A stretch of DNA of 63,041 nucleotides, taken from a virus. A program made the position numbers and the translations under genes. The notes beneath the pieces were generated by a model, which searched no databases, had not been told where the DNA came from, and worked only from the letters and a program-made list of their open reading frames with translations. Where the stretch lies: positions 1 to 63,041 of IMG/VR virus record IMGVR_UViG_3300042509_001342; one strand, given 5' to 3'. How positions within the stretch are numbered: the first letter of the stretch is position 1; each line of letters opens with the position of its first letter. Below are positions 1 through 8,312 of this stretch, in pieces.

Positions 1-1144
1 CCGTCTTTGCATACGGGGCCAGTTCGTCCTTCTGCACGAGGATGCCAATATCGACCAGCGTCAGGAACTTCGCGTCGGCCTGAGCCTTCGTGTAGGTCTT
101 GGTATCGACGTACCCAAACACATCCGCCTTGGTTGCCCAGACTGCGGTCAGGTCCGACTTGAGGACGTACCGTTCATCAGCTTCGGGTCGTGTGTAGATG
201 CTATCGAAGACTGATTGAAGCTGGACCTGCAAGAGGGACACGGCTTCTGCGGTGCGGGCACCATAACGTGCGTCGGCATCAACCTGAGTGATGTAGGGGG
301 ACAGGTCAACGGTCGGAGCGGTCTTGCTCTCCAGCGTAGCCAGACGCTCCTTGATCGGCTCAAAGTCTGACTGATACGGGATGAGTTCCACGCCAGCCGG
401 TGTATCAAGCACCAAGCGGGGGCCGTAGCCTTCGCCGGTATCGGTGTAGACCAAGCCGGGATTGTTTGGGCCTACGGCGTCACCGAACGCGTAGCCCTTC
501 GCCAGCACAGCGTTGGCAACGAAGTTCTGCGTGTTGTCTACCTTCCGGGCGTATCGATCATCGGCTTCCGGCTTGTCGTAGTAGTTGGTCAGGTCAGCCC
601 CGCCGCCGGTCAGGGCGAAGATGTCCACCCTCTGAGGATTGCCGAAAGGCTTGTTCAACTCATCGCTGGTCAGCTTGAGCCATTGGCCTTCAGCCGTCTG
701 CATGACGATCATGGACGGATTTTGGGGAGTGGGCAGACCCGCTTCCGACTTGACGATCTTGGCGAAGGAACTCAATTGGCCGGTGAGCGTGATCGTGGTC
801 TGGTATTCCTGCCGCGTAATGGACACAAGGGTGCCAACGTCCTTGAAGTAGTGCAGCCCGTCATCCAGAACGGCAAAGGCATCTTCCAGCCCTTGAGGCG
901 TTTCGGCCCCAGCGTCAGGCACCGCACCCTCATGGAGGGTAATGGCCGACTCTGGGATCGTAGCCAGAGCGTCGTTCAAGTCAGTGAGGGTAGCCAGACC
1001 CGTCAGGTCCGTTGCCGGGATGGCCGCAATGGCATCGGTGACAAACTGCTCTGTCGCCAGACCAGTCGTGTCCACTGAGCCGCCAGCACCACCGGCTGCA
1101 ACCCACTGACCGTTTGACTTGACGTAAAGCTGTTTAGCACACAT
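1..1144 (-). CDS. Tail fibre protein, N-terminal part plus variant shaft (partial at window edge)
   Basis: The frame is open from ATG at 1144 to the left edge with no stop, about 381 residues. The start overlaps the stop of the upstream gene (ATG inside its last codons). The protein begins MCAKQLYVKSNGQW and carries shaft modules of the Y-x-K-x-E-x-D type seen in phage fibres (for example YYDKPEAD, YTRPEAD, YTKAQAD). Codons from 1144 to 602 continue in frame into the gene ending at 61247 if the genome is circular. Bases 1-563 are colinear with 61738-62300 but diverged, so this is an alternative allele or a second copy. Receptor binding is inferred from the family and the fibre neighbourhood. 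Confidence 0.8.
   Translation of the reverse strand, partial: MCAKQLYVKSNGQWVAAGGAGGSVDTTGLATEQFVTDAIAAIPATDLTGLATLTDLNDALATIPESAITLHEGAVPDAGAETPQGLEDAFAVLDDGLHYFKDVGTLVSITRQEYQTTITLTGQLSSFAKIVKSEAGLPTPQNPSMIVMQTAEGQWLKLTSDELNKPFGNPQRVDIFALTGGGADLTNYYDKPEADDRYARKVDNTQNFVANAVLAKGYAFGDAVGPNNPGLVYTDTGEGYGPRLVLDTPAGVELIPYQSDFEPIKERLATLESKTAPTVDLSPYITQVDADARYGARTAEAVSLLQVQLQSVFDSIYTRPEADERYVLKSDLTAVWATKADVFGYVDTKTYTKAQADAKFLTLVDIGILVQKDELAPYAKT
602..728. repeat. 127-bp exact direct repeat, left copy
   Basis: Identical to 62915-63041. It lies inside the fibre gene and keeps the codon phase. The length equals a common assembly k-mer, which suggests circular closure of the sequence at this point. 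Confidence 0.85.
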
Positions 1145-1964
1145 AAGCGATCATTCCGTCGAAGGAAACATGGGTAAATTTGCCGCCGCTGGCCACTACG
1201 TTGAGGTCACCAGAAGTGGTCAGGGTGACCGACACAAACCGGAAGGCGACTTTGTTTTCCTTGCCGGTGACCACCGCGCTGCAATCCACCAGCGGCTTCG
1301 GCAAGCTGGCGGGGAGAGTGCGGACGGTCGTGTAGGTGCCGGGGGACGAGTAGGTGAAAACCAGTTCGCCTCTGAGAAGGAGGACACCGTTGGTTTGCTT
1401 GGCTTCGATCAGGCCCGCGCCCTGCTTGACAACAAGCGGGGTCCAGTCGAAGTCGGGTGGTGGAGTCTTCCCACCAGCGATCATCGTGCGGACGATAGAC
1501 TTGACCTCTGGCTCGGTCATGGTCTTGGGCTGGGAAGCCAAAACTTTCTGGATTTCTTGGGTGATCGGAACGGCGAGGTCGGTAGTGACTGATTCGCCTT
1601 CAGCACCCTTTCCCGTAGCGGGGGCAAGCCACAAGTCTCCGTCTTTGCCAACGGGAGCGGATTCCTGCTCAAAGACTTCAGGAAGTTCCTCGACCTTTGC
1701 ATACCCAGCAAGGTCGATGGTGCCGCCAGAAGACAGGGCGACAAGAAGCTGATCCACCTCGGCCTTGGAATAGACAGTGGCAATCTCCCCATCGACATAC
1801 TCGGTGGTCGCATAGGCAGACAGGTCAACGGCTGACCCGCCACCGGGGAGAGCCGCCAGAAGGGCATCCACCTCAAGGTCGCTGTAGTAGCCGACAATTC
1901 CCTTGAGGGGCTTGATGGCGAGGGAGTAGGGCTGGTGCGGTTGCTGGCGTTCTGGTGCAGGCAT
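1134..1964 (-). CDS. Short tail fibre or fibre-tip protein
   Basis: 276 residues from ATG 1964, which has GAGGAA seven bases upstream. The longer frame would need a TTG at 1979. Shaft modules of Y-x-K-x-E-x-D type (YSKAEVD) lie in the first half. The C-terminal third begins after a GGKTPPPDFDW motif that matches GGTKAPPPDIDW before the C-terminal domain of the long fibre ending at 61247, so the two tip domains are related. It sits between the long fibre and a collagen-like protein. It is probably an accessory fibre or alternative tip. The exact role is not visible. Confidence 0.72.
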   Translation of the reverse strand: MPAPERQQPHQPYSLAIKPLKGIVGYYSDLEVDALLAALPGGGSAVDLSAYATTEYVDGEIATVYSKAEVDQLLVALSSGGTIDLAGYAKVEELPEVFEQESAPVGKDGDLWLAPATGKGAEGESVTTDLAVPITQEIQKVLASQPKTMTEPEVKSIVRTMIAGGKTPPPDFDWTPLVVKQGAGLIEAKQTNGVLLLRGELVFTYSSPGTYTTVRTLPASLPKPLVDCSAVVTGKENKVAFRFVSVTLTTSGDLNVVASGGKFTHVSFDGMIAYVC

Positions 1965-1968
1965 GACG

Positions 1969-2340
1969 TTATTCCTCAATAAGTGGCAGCAGGAACCGCT
2001 TGCCGTTCACGATGATCGGGATGCCACCAACGATTAGGGGCTGATAGAAGTTCACGCCGTCTTGCGAGAGACCTATGGGTTGACCGTCAGTCTGGGTCGT
2101 GACCTCAGGCGAGGAATGCGTGATCGGTTTGGCGACATCGAAGGCGGCAGCAGCATCAACTCCGGGCTCTCCTTTGTCTCCTTTGTCACCCTTGTCGCCT
2201 TTGGGGCCTTGAACGGTTCCGACAATGTCGAGAATCTGCTGGACGGTGACCTTCTGAGTGGTGCCGCCATTGACTGCGGGAAGAACACTCGCCGCAGTCA
2301 CGGTGCCGGTGGGCAGTTGGCTGATTTTTACGTCTGGCAT
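1969..2340 (-). CDS. Collagen-like short fibre protein
   Basis: 123 residues. A G-x-x collagen-like run (GPKGDKGDKGDKGEPG) lies near the middle. The C-terminus has the motif PIGLSQDG followed by QPLIVGGIP. The protein at 60762-61244 has the same arrangement (PIGLSEDG, QPLIIGAIP), so this is a repeated fibre module. Trimerising collagen runs are typical of phage fibres. ATG 2340 follows AAAGAG. Five bases separate its stop from the next gene. Virion localisation is inferred from context. Confidence 0.75.
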   Translation of the reverse strand: MPDVKISQLPTGTVTAASVLPAVNGGTTQKVTVQQILDIVGTVQGPKGDKGDKGDKGEPGVDAAAAFDVAKPITHSSPEVTTQTDGQPIGLSQDGVNFYQPLIVGGIPIIVNGKRFLLPLIEE

Positions 2341-2343
2341 GGA

Positions 2344-2493
2344 TCACTCTTTCCGAAGCGGAACTCCGTTTTCGGCGGCAATAACTTCCAGAGATTCCGT
2401 CAAAAGCCGGTTGGTTACTCGGGGCGGCGGCGGCACTGGGCCACCAGTTTTCGGGTCTTTGATTGGCCGCAGGAGCCTTTGGTCTTCTGCCAT
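2344..2493 (-). CDS. Small hypothetical protein, 49 aa
   Basis: Reads MAEDQRLLRPIKDP onward to LRKE and stop. Its ATG overlaps the stop of the gene at 2493-2804 (ATGA), and its own stop lies three bases before the ATG of the collagen-like gene. The protein has a PPPP run and no recognisable domain. Tight coupling to fibre-region neighbours and continuous spacing support it as real. Confidence 0.55.
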   Translation of the reverse strand: MAEDQRLLRPIKDPKTGGPVPPPPRVTNRLLTESLEVIAAENGVPLRKE

Positions 2494-2804
2494 CACCCAC
2501 TCACGCTGATAAAGCCTGTGACATCCGCCCCTTCGCCAACCACATAGGGGCAGGCAAAGAGTGCTGAAGGAAGCTCAAAAGCGTTGCCTTCGGTGACATC
2601 CGTGGTGACTGCATTGCCACTGGAGTCGTGCAAGGGAAAGGAATCCCCATCCGGGTCCACCTTGCCGTACCAAGTGATCGTGCCGTCGCCAGAGACCACA
2701 TAGAGGGTGGCCCCTGCTCCTGCGTTGAAGGGGATGATCTTGGACGTATCCAAGTCCGTCGTGATCTTGACGGGCATGACGCCGCAGCTTCGCTCAATCT
2801 TCAT
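2493..2804 (-). CDS. Hypothetical structural protein, 103 aa
   Basis: Starts MKIERSCGVMPVKITTD. A second in-frame ATG lies nine codons in, but the first has GAGG upstream. The sequence is rich in small and beta-forming residues (for example ATLYVVSGDGTITWYG), with no recognised family. It is the first gene after the promoter-like motif at 2837-2851 and is coupled to the 49-residue gene by an ATGA overlap. It is probably a minor virion or tail protein by position. Function unknown. Confidence 0.6.
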   Translation of the reverse strand: MKIERSCGVMPVKITTDLDTSKIIPFNAGAGATLYVVSGDGTITWYGKVDPDGDSFPLHDSSGNAVTTDVTEGNAFELPSALFACPYVVGEGADVTGFISVSG

Positions 2805-2836
2805 GGGAGCCTCGGATGGCCAAAAGGGCTTCTAGT

Positions 2837-2851
2837 CCCTTTTATGTCCGC
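2837..2851 (-). promoter_or_regulatory. Promoter-like motif GCGGACATAAAAGGG
   Basis: The minus strand reads GCGGACATAAAAGGG, 33 bases before the start at 2804. Near-identical motifs occur before 17550, 34631 and 51177. The AAAAGGG is also part of an inverted repeat with CCCTTTT. ACATAAAA resembles the -10-only late promoters read by phage sigma factors. This is inference. Confidence 0.45.
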
Positions 2852-2875
2852 AACTCACCCGAACGAGACTTGGCT

Positions 2876-3415
2876 TTATGACCGCTTGGCTTTCCAGTGC
2901 GGTGAGTGCTTTTTCTTGACCTTCTCAAGAGCATCTTTCATGGAGAGCCCCGGATTCTGGGCGACCTCCTTGCGGGCAAGCTCTCTGGCGATCTTTGGGT
3001 TCAGGGCTCTGCTTAGGGGTGCTTCTTCAAAGCCTTGGTAATTGACCGCTCCACTGAGGTTTATGTTCCTCTTCTTCGCCACCCGCTTGATGTCATCCAG
3101 CGAGGAAACCCACGCCTCAGGGTCAGAAGCACCTCTTTTGTCGGCAATGCCACCGACGTAGTACTTCCCCGAAACATTGACACCGGACTCCTTGGCGGCC
3201 TTTAGCATCCATCGGGCCTGCCGGGGAGGGAGGGCGTCCATCCAGTTGCCGTCTTGCCGACCTTCAAAGAAGCTGCGGTCGAGGCCCTTCGTGCCGGGCG
3301 GCTGCTGGAGGGCACACATGGCGGCAAAAGACTCGGACTGCCCGGCCTTCACCATCTTCGTGTAGTGATCCTGAACGTGCTTGGGAGCGTTCTGGATTTC
3401 GTGGGGCAGCTTCAT
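2876..3415 (-). CDS. Hypothetical virion-associated protein, 179 aa
   Basis: Begins MKLPHEIQNAPKHVQDHY and ends in a basic stretch (EKVKKKHSPHWKAKRS). It is mostly helical and charged. ATG 3415 overlaps the stop of the preceding 44-residue gene and has a strong GGAGGAGG ribosome site. It lies directly after portal in the head operon and before a promoter-like motif, so it is likely the last gene of that unit. No family recognised. An internal or head-completion role is possible but unproven. Confidence 0.6.
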   Translation of the reverse strand: MKLPHEIQNAPKHVQDHYTKMVKAGQSESFAAMCALQQPPGTKGLDRSFFEGRQDGNWMDALPPRQARWMLKAAKESGVNVSGKYYVGGIADKRGASDPEAWVSSLDDIKRVAKKRNINLSGAVNYQGFEEAPLSRALNPKIARELARKEVAQNPGLSMKDALEKVKKKHSPHWKAKRS

Positions 3416-3546
3416 CCGCCTCCTCCTCCATGACTGCCCGATTGGTAGAACGTCTGCGGTACACCGGAGGGGGCAGAGACCTTCGGGTTTGCAGGCTTGG
3501 GTGCTTTTCGGGCTGAACTTGCCAAGGCCCTAATCAAACTGCTCAC
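3412..3546 (-). CDS. Small basic protein, 44 aa, GTG start
   Basis: GTG at 3546 overlaps the portal stop (GTGA) and the TGA overlaps the next ATG (ATGA). The reading frame is therefore stitched on both sides, which strongly suggests translation. It reads MSSLIRALASSARKAP and ends in GGGG. It is proline and alanine rich with no domain. Codon phase and overlaps are the main evidence. Role unknown. Confidence 0.55.
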   Translation of the reverse strand: MSSLIRALASSARKAPKPANPKVSAPSGVPQTFYQSGSHGGGGG

Positions 3547-5690
3547 GGCATCAGCTCCGGTGGCATTTGATCAGGTGGCATGGGTGGGCCAGCCTCAGGT
3601 GGCATTGGAGGACCCCCGCCGCCGCTTGCCTCGGGAGGAGGTGCCGCATCACCGGAAGGAGGGGCCGGGAGGGCTGGACCGGGGGGCGGCGGCGGGGGTG
3701 GCTCTGGAACCATGTATGCCTTGGGGTCAATGTCGAGGGACTTGGCCCAGTCGGTGATCAAGGCATTGAAAGGTCCAACGACGCCTTGGGGGATAAGGCC
3801 CTGAAGGACCGGGCCCAGCGTTTGGAGAGCCATCTGCATCTGCTCGACCCGGCCAGCCTTGTTCGGCTTTCGGGCAGAGCCAGCTTCGATCCGATAGTCA
3901 AACTCGCGGGCAACCTGAGACAAGTCCATGTTCTGGATTTGCTGCTGCCACACCTCGGCACCAAGGGGGCCAAGGACGGGCTGAACGTCCTCTGGCTGGA
4001 GGAGCCACCGAGCGGCAAGTGCTTCCCGCCTAGCCAGAAGACTCATGGCGTCTTCGAGGGCGTTGGCCATGTCATCAGGTCTTACCGAAATCTGCTCGGA
4101 CTTGACCTGTGCTTCTGCGGCACTCCTGAACTGATTGCGGGTCATTCCGAAAACTAGCTCGGTCAGGCCCACTCTTTTGTCGAACATATCCGACACGGCT
4201 TGAATGATTTGCCAGATGTCAGGGGTGACGGTTGGCATCTGGAAGACAGACACCACATCGTTCACGGAGCGGCCGAGGGTTTCGGAAAGCTCAATCAGGG
4301 AGAACCCGCCCTCTTCGTGCTTGAGAAGCTGGTCCTTCAGGTCTTGCTCGGCGGCTTTGTTGACCCCCACCAGCGTCTTGCAGGAGGTCATTATCCGGGT
4401 TGCCAAGAACGACAACGCCCAGTTCAAGAATTTGAGTTCCGCCATACCCGGCTTCAAGTGGCTGATGGGCCACGAATAACCGGGCTTGCGGTGGAACTGC
4501 AGGGCCACAAAAGGCCAGCCGTTGTTGCTGTCCGCGTAGAACGGGATCGGCCAGCGGGTGCGGGTGAACAGCGTGTTGGGGAGGCCAGTTTCGTCGGGCT
4601 CCTCCATGGCTATGTCCTTGGGGGCGTTCAGCGGGAAGTCCACGCCCTCGGCCACAACGACGTAGCAGTTGTCCCCCAGTGAATCGAAGGTCTGGGCAAA
4701 CTCCTTGGGTGCCCCCTTGAGCGTGTGGCCAAATCCGGTCTTGGACCAAATCTTCCAATAAACAATGAGGTCGTTGGTCTTTCCGTTACGCTTCTTGTTC
4801 TTGTAGTCCCGGTCCTGCTCTTGGGAGCGGGCGAGGTAGGACTCAAGGTGGCCCTTCAGGTCTTCTCTGTTCAGGCCGTACTTGCGGGCTACTTGGTCAA
4901 CAGGGTGAACGCACCTGCGGGCACACCAAAGGATGTCTTCCTGCTCGTCTGCGTCTGGGTCCCATTGAATGTTGTCGCAGGAATCAGCAAACGAACCCAC
5001 GATCCCGTAAGTGTTGTTGTCCACTCCGGGAAGCTCGACAAGCTCGGTCCACCACACACCAAGGCCCTTGATCACAGCCTCGTCCACCACCCGGCGGGAA
5101 TGCTCTTTGAGGTTGAGTTCGACTGGCGTGTAGTTCAGGTACGCCTCTACCAGCCCGCTGATGGTCTTCCGCCGATCTTCCTCCATGCCGATCTGGTTGG
5201 AGACTTGGACAAACGTGTCCACCGCCGGATTGGGCATCGGCATCCCGGTCATGGGGTCCATCTGGGGCGGCTGGCTTGGGTCGATGCCAAGGGCCACGGG
5301 GGACACCACCGGGAAGTTCCTCGGAGTGACAGTCCGCACGGGGTTGCGGGCATAAATCACACTCCCAAACAGCTTCACGGCCTCGAAAGCCTTGTTTATG
5401 CACATCCGAAAGCTGGGGGGTGCGATCTTGGAGAACGTCACTCCCTTGTCTCGGTCTTTCCAAAACCAGTCACCGTTGCCGTCAAAGAAGTTCATGGCCT
5501 CTTTGGCGTCTTCGTTGAACGGTCTCTTGTGCTTGTCGGACTGCTTGATCTTCTCAAGCCATGAAGTGGCGATGGCCCGAAGGGCTTCCTCCATCTTCTG
5601 CCCGGACATCTGGTCCTCGGGGAGAGGCGGCAGGCCGCCCCCGTTCGGGGAGTCCAGAGAAGCATCCGTGGAAAGCTGCTGATCGTCCAT
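3543..5690 (-). CDS. Portal protein (head-tail connector)
   Basis: 715 residues, the usual size for podovirus-type portals. The mid part has portal-like helical segments (for example WALSFLATRIMTSCKTLVGVNKAA and GLTELVFGMTRNQFRSAAEAQ). The C-terminus, from roughly residue 645, is a low-complexity tail of prolines, glycines and methionines. The gene lies two genes downstream of terminase and upstream of the capsid block, where portal is expected. It would form the dodecameric ring for DNA entry and exit. The call rests on length, composition and position. I recognise no unique catalytic motif, as expected. Confidence 0.8.
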   Translation of the reverse strand: MDDQQLSTDASLDSPNGGGLPPLPEDQMSGQKMEEALRAIATSWLEKIKQSDKHKRPFNEDAKEAMNFFDGNGDWFWKDRDKGVTFSKIAPPSFRMCINKAFEAVKLFGSVIYARNPVRTVTPRNFPVVSPVALGIDPSQPPQMDPMTGMPMPNPAVDTFVQVSNQIGMEEDRRKTISGLVEAYLNYTPVELNLKEHSRRVVDEAVIKGLGVWWTELVELPGVDNNTYGIVGSFADSCDNIQWDPDADEQEDILWCARRCVHPVDQVARKYGLNREDLKGHLESYLARSQEQDRDYKNKKRNGKTNDLIVYWKIWSKTGFGHTLKGAPKEFAQTFDSLGDNCYVVVAEGVDFPLNAPKDIAMEEPDETGLPNTLFTRTRWPIPFYADSNNGWPFVALQFHRKPGYSWPISHLKPGMAELKFLNWALSFLATRIMTSCKTLVGVNKAAEQDLKDQLLKHEEGGFSLIELSETLGRSVNDVVSVFQMPTVTPDIWQIIQAVSDMFDKRVGLTELVFGMTRNQFRSAAEAQVKSEQISVRPDDMANALEDAMSLLARREALAARWLLQPEDVQPVLGPLGAEVWQQQIQNMDLSQVAREFDYRIEAGSARKPNKAGRVEQMQMALQTLGPVLQGLIPQGVVGPFNALITDWAKSLDIDPKAYMVPEPPPPPPPGPALPAPPSGDAAPPPEASGGGGPPMPPEAGPPMPPDQMPPELMP

Positions 5691-5701
5691 GGTTTTTCAG
5701 G

Positions 5702-6040
5702 CTACGCAGCCTCTGCCTTTTTCTTTGCGGCTTCGATCTTGGACTTGGTGAGCAGCGTCTGCATTTCCTTCAGAGCCTTGGTGTTGGGGTGAAGGTCGAA
5801 GCACCCCCACTTACCCCATGCCGAAGCTGTCTCGTTGGTCTTCCAGAACGGGTCATCCCGGTGGCGAACAGAGGGCTTCTCGACAAAACCAGCTTCTTCG
5901 GCCCAGATCAAAACTTTGACGGTCTGGGTGCCCGGCTTGCTCGAAATCCACCCCATAGCCCCGTCCTGAGGCGACATCGGGTTCGAGTACCAGATCACCA
6001 TGTCACCAACCGCCAACTCGGGCATGTGAAAGTTTTCCAT
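5702..6040 (-). CDS. Hypothetical protein, 112 aa
   Basis: Starts MENFHMPELAVGDMVIWY, a pattern like small beta-barrel (SH3-like) folds, and ends in a lysine/alanine helix (KSKIEAAKKKAEAA). ATG 6040 has a strong AAGGAGGAG ribosome site. It lies between terminase and portal, downstream of a GAATGACCGTTG motif, and so may head a transcript that includes portal. No family recognised. Confidence 0.6.
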   Translation of the reverse strand: MENFHMPELAVGDMVIWYSNPMSPQDGAMGWISSKPGTQTVKVLIWAEEAGFVEKPSVRHRDDPFWKTNETASAWGKWGCFDLHPNTKALKEMQTLLTKSKIEAAKKKAEAA

Positions 6041-6105
6041 GATCTCCTCCTTGTAGATTGCGTCTTGCCAGAACTACCCAACTGTATTGGCCGTTTTTTG
6101 CCCAT

Positions 6106-6118
6106 CAACGGTCATTCG
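6106..6118 (-). promoter_or_regulatory. Repeated motif GAATGACCGTTG before portal unit
   Basis: The minus strand reads CGAATGACCGTTG, directly after the terminase stop and 66 bases before the start at 6040. The same 12-mer occurs at 12889-12900 and 18456-18468, each before a minus-strand gene. Downstream, TTGATG and TACAGT are spaced by 16 bases, a weak sigma-70-like arrangement. It may be a promoter or activator site (inference). Confidence 0.45.
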
Positions 6119-7807
6119 TCAGGCGATCCATGTCTCTGTGTATGAAGCCGGGGCCAGATACACGGCACCCCCTCTGTTCTTTTGCCGCTCTCTCTTCTGG
6201 TGCCACTCAACCCACCAAGGTTCCTCGACCTTCTTCTCGGGCCTGTGGTACTCGGGCTGGTAGGCACACAGGTACCGAAGACAGTCCACCAGATGAAACT
6301 CTCCCCGGCGGTTGGGCTCGTCGGTCACCACCGTGGTCCCGGCGATGTAGGCCACCTTCTTCTTGTACCGCTTGATTTCCCGCTCCATGTTGGGGATGGC
6401 ACTTCGCAGGAACCGAAGCTTGGTGGAGCCGTCAGGACGGATGTGCAGCATATTTCTGACTGCATGGAGCCCAGCCTGAACATCGTCGGAGCCCGGAATA
6501 AAGCTGGACCCCGTGGCTGTAGACCGGACGTTGAGAGCTGAGAGCTGCTCTGTGTACTGGTCCTGAGGGCTTTTCCCTGAACCAATGTCCGTCAGCCGGG
6601 CCCCGTGAGCGTCAATGAGGAAGGCATGGAAAATCTGCTTTTCCACCTTCTTACGAAACTCATCCGCAAATATGAGGGCGTTGCAGTTCCTTATGTAAAG
6701 CTCGTCATACAACAGGACGAACTCTTCCTTGGGTGGAACAGCCGCAAACAGGACGGCCGTCACAGCATGGCCGGGGTCGATCACGGCGTACCGACACCAG
6801 TCTTCTGGGACTGTCCCGTTGGGCAAAAGGTCCCGTTCGTACCCATGGACCGAAAGGTTGAAGTTCGGATAAACCAGAATGCTGTCGGTCGTGAACTCGC
6901 CCTCTGATCTTTGGCGAAGAACGTCATCCCCGATGGCCGACCATCTTTCTATGGCCTTCCGCTTTTCTTCGGTGTCGATATGGGGGTTGTCTAAAAATCT
7001 CAGCACAAACCGCTTGATGTCGATGTTGCCGGTCTCTTCTGCTCGCTCTGCCCGTTCATTCAGACCTATCAGGGCTTCATTCTTGGAATGGGGCATAGCA
7101 CTCCAGCAAAACCTTCCCTTGCGGTCTGCGAGCCTTGCCTGCATTTCAGGGACCCACTGCTCATTATTGAGATCCTCATCAATATGCACCCTGTCGGCTT
7201 GGAACCCTTGAGGGGGATCTCCCTCTGAGCTAAAGCAATAGATTGTCCAGCCATTGTGAAGCTCGCAGGAGTTGAGGTATCCAGCGGACTTCAGGAGCCA
7301 CGAATAGCTTTTCACCATTCGGGGCGGGATCAGCGGCGGGGCGGGCTTGGCTTCTTTGGCCCGGTCAGCGTCAGCCACTGGATCGAAGGACCGCCACTGG
7401 CCGGTCTTCTGGTCCTTGATGATCTTGAAAGCCCCGGATTTGAACAGGTAGGGCACTACCACCAATCCGATGTGCTTCCAGTTGGCCCCGATGACAACGA
7501 GATTCCCGCCTTCTTTTCTGTACTTGCCTTCGACGGGGTGGGTTCCAGTGACGGCCCATGCGTCTTCTATAAAGCTGCAAAGGCTTTTCCCTGAGCGATT
7601 GCCACCGATTACGAGGGTCTCACTGGACAGGCACTGGTGGAACTCCCACTGCTTTGGAGTCGGCCTGTAGAGCCGCAAGGACTCCATCCGCCTGTCGATA
7701 AGCTCGCCTTGCAAGCTCCTCAATTCCTCCCGCTGGAAGCTCGAAATGCTGTGGACTGTCGGGAGAGGGGAGGGCGGCTGCTGGGACTTCTTCTTCCGCT
7801 TGGACAT
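6119..7807 (-). CDS. Terminase large subunit
   Basis: 562 residues. The ATPase has Walker A GGNRSGKS at residues 68-75 and a Walker B-like VHIDED near residue 210. The C-terminal nuclease has the expected acidic positions in AVIDPGH, FLIDAHG and HLVDCL. The enzyme packages concatemeric DNA through the portal and cuts it. ATG 7807 is preceded by AGGAGGG. The first 62 codons overlap the upstream zinc-ribbon gene in another frame, ending just before Walker A. Gene order (candidate small subunit, TerL, portal) supports the call. Confidence 0.93.
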   Translation of the reverse strand: MSKRKKKSQQPPSPLPTVHSISSFQREELRSLQGELIDRRMESLRLYRPTPKQWEFHQCLSSETLVIGGNRSGKSLCSFIEDAWAVTGTHPVEGKYRKEGGNLVVIGANWKHIGLVVVPYLFKSGAFKIIKDQKTGQWRSFDPVADADRAKEAKPAPPLIPPRMVKSYSWLLKSAGYLNSCELHNGWTIYCFSSEGDPPQGFQADRVHIDEDLNNEQWVPEMQARLADRKGRFCWSAMPHSKNEALIGLNERAERAEETGNIDIKRFVLRFLDNPHIDTEEKRKAIERWSAIGDDVLRQRSEGEFTTDSILVYPNFNLSVHGYERDLLPNGTVPEDWCRYAVIDPGHAVTAVLFAAVPPKEEFVLLYDELYIRNCNALIFADEFRKKVEKQIFHAFLIDAHGARLTDIGSGKSPQDQYTEQLSALNVRSTATGSSFIPGSDDVQAGLHAVRNMLHIRPDGSTKLRFLRSAIPNMEREIKRYKKKVAYIAGTTVVTDEPNRRGEFHLVDCLRYLCAYQPEYHRPEKKVEEPWWVEWHQKRERQKNRGGAVYLAPASYTETWIA

Positions 7808-8309
7808 TGATGTACCCTCCTGAATAAGTGATGACAGCCTGCTTGAGGCGGGCGTCGATCTCCGACTCCAGTTCCTCCTCGGAGTAAAGCTGAATGGGCT
7901 TCTTGGCCCCGCCCTGCTCGGTGTTCTTGGCGGCCAGACGGACGATCATTTCCAAGATGGAGCTTCTGGTCCTGCTGCCCGGAGTCGAGTCCCAGTACTG
8001 CTTCATGGCAATGCTGGCAAACCCGTTCACGCCCCCGAAGTAGTGCATCAGGCTTTCGAGAAGCTCAGCCGTATGGGGGATGTTGGCACCACCCTTGATC
8101 GTCTGCTGGACAAACGCATCAACGGCAGCGTTCTCGATTTTAGAAAGCTTTGCCTTCCGGGCCTGCTCCTTTTGACACTTTCTGCAGATCAGCTTGTAGG
8201 CGTCTTGGGTTCCCGGGAGCCTTGCGTAGTTCTTGGGGTCTAGCTTCTTGACCTTGCCACACTCGGTACACTGCCGCTGGGTCATCTGCGGGGGAGTGAG
8301 TTCTGACAT
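7620..8309 (-). CDS. Zinc-ribbon protein, candidate terminase small subunit
   Basis: 229 residues. The N-terminus has CTECGKVKKLD and later CRKCQKEQ, a four-cysteine zinc ribbon, followed by a helical body. Position directly upstream of TerL suggests small terminase, which binds the packaging site. This is inference, because no helix-turn-helix of the usual type is evident. The last 62 codons run through the start of TerL. This tail (proline and alanine rich) may be real or simply open by chance. Confidence 0.55.
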   Translation of the reverse strand: MSELTPPQMTQRQCTECGKVKKLDPKNYARLPGTQDAYKLICRKCQKEQARKAKLSKIENAAVDAFVQQTIKGGANIPHTAELLESLMHYFGGVNGFASIAMKQYWDSTPGSRTRSSILEMIVRLAAKNTEQGGAKKPIQLYSEEELESEIDARLKQAVITYSGGYINVQAEEEVPAAALPSPDSPQHFELPAGGIEELARRAYRQADGVLAALQADSKAVGVPPVPVQ

Positions 8310-8312
8310 GGT

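Noticed and set aside
4725-5564. Plus-strand ORF of 279 codons inside the portal gene
   Set aside because: Lies antisense to portal. A mirrored open frame in a GC-rich gene; no ribosome site and no family match.
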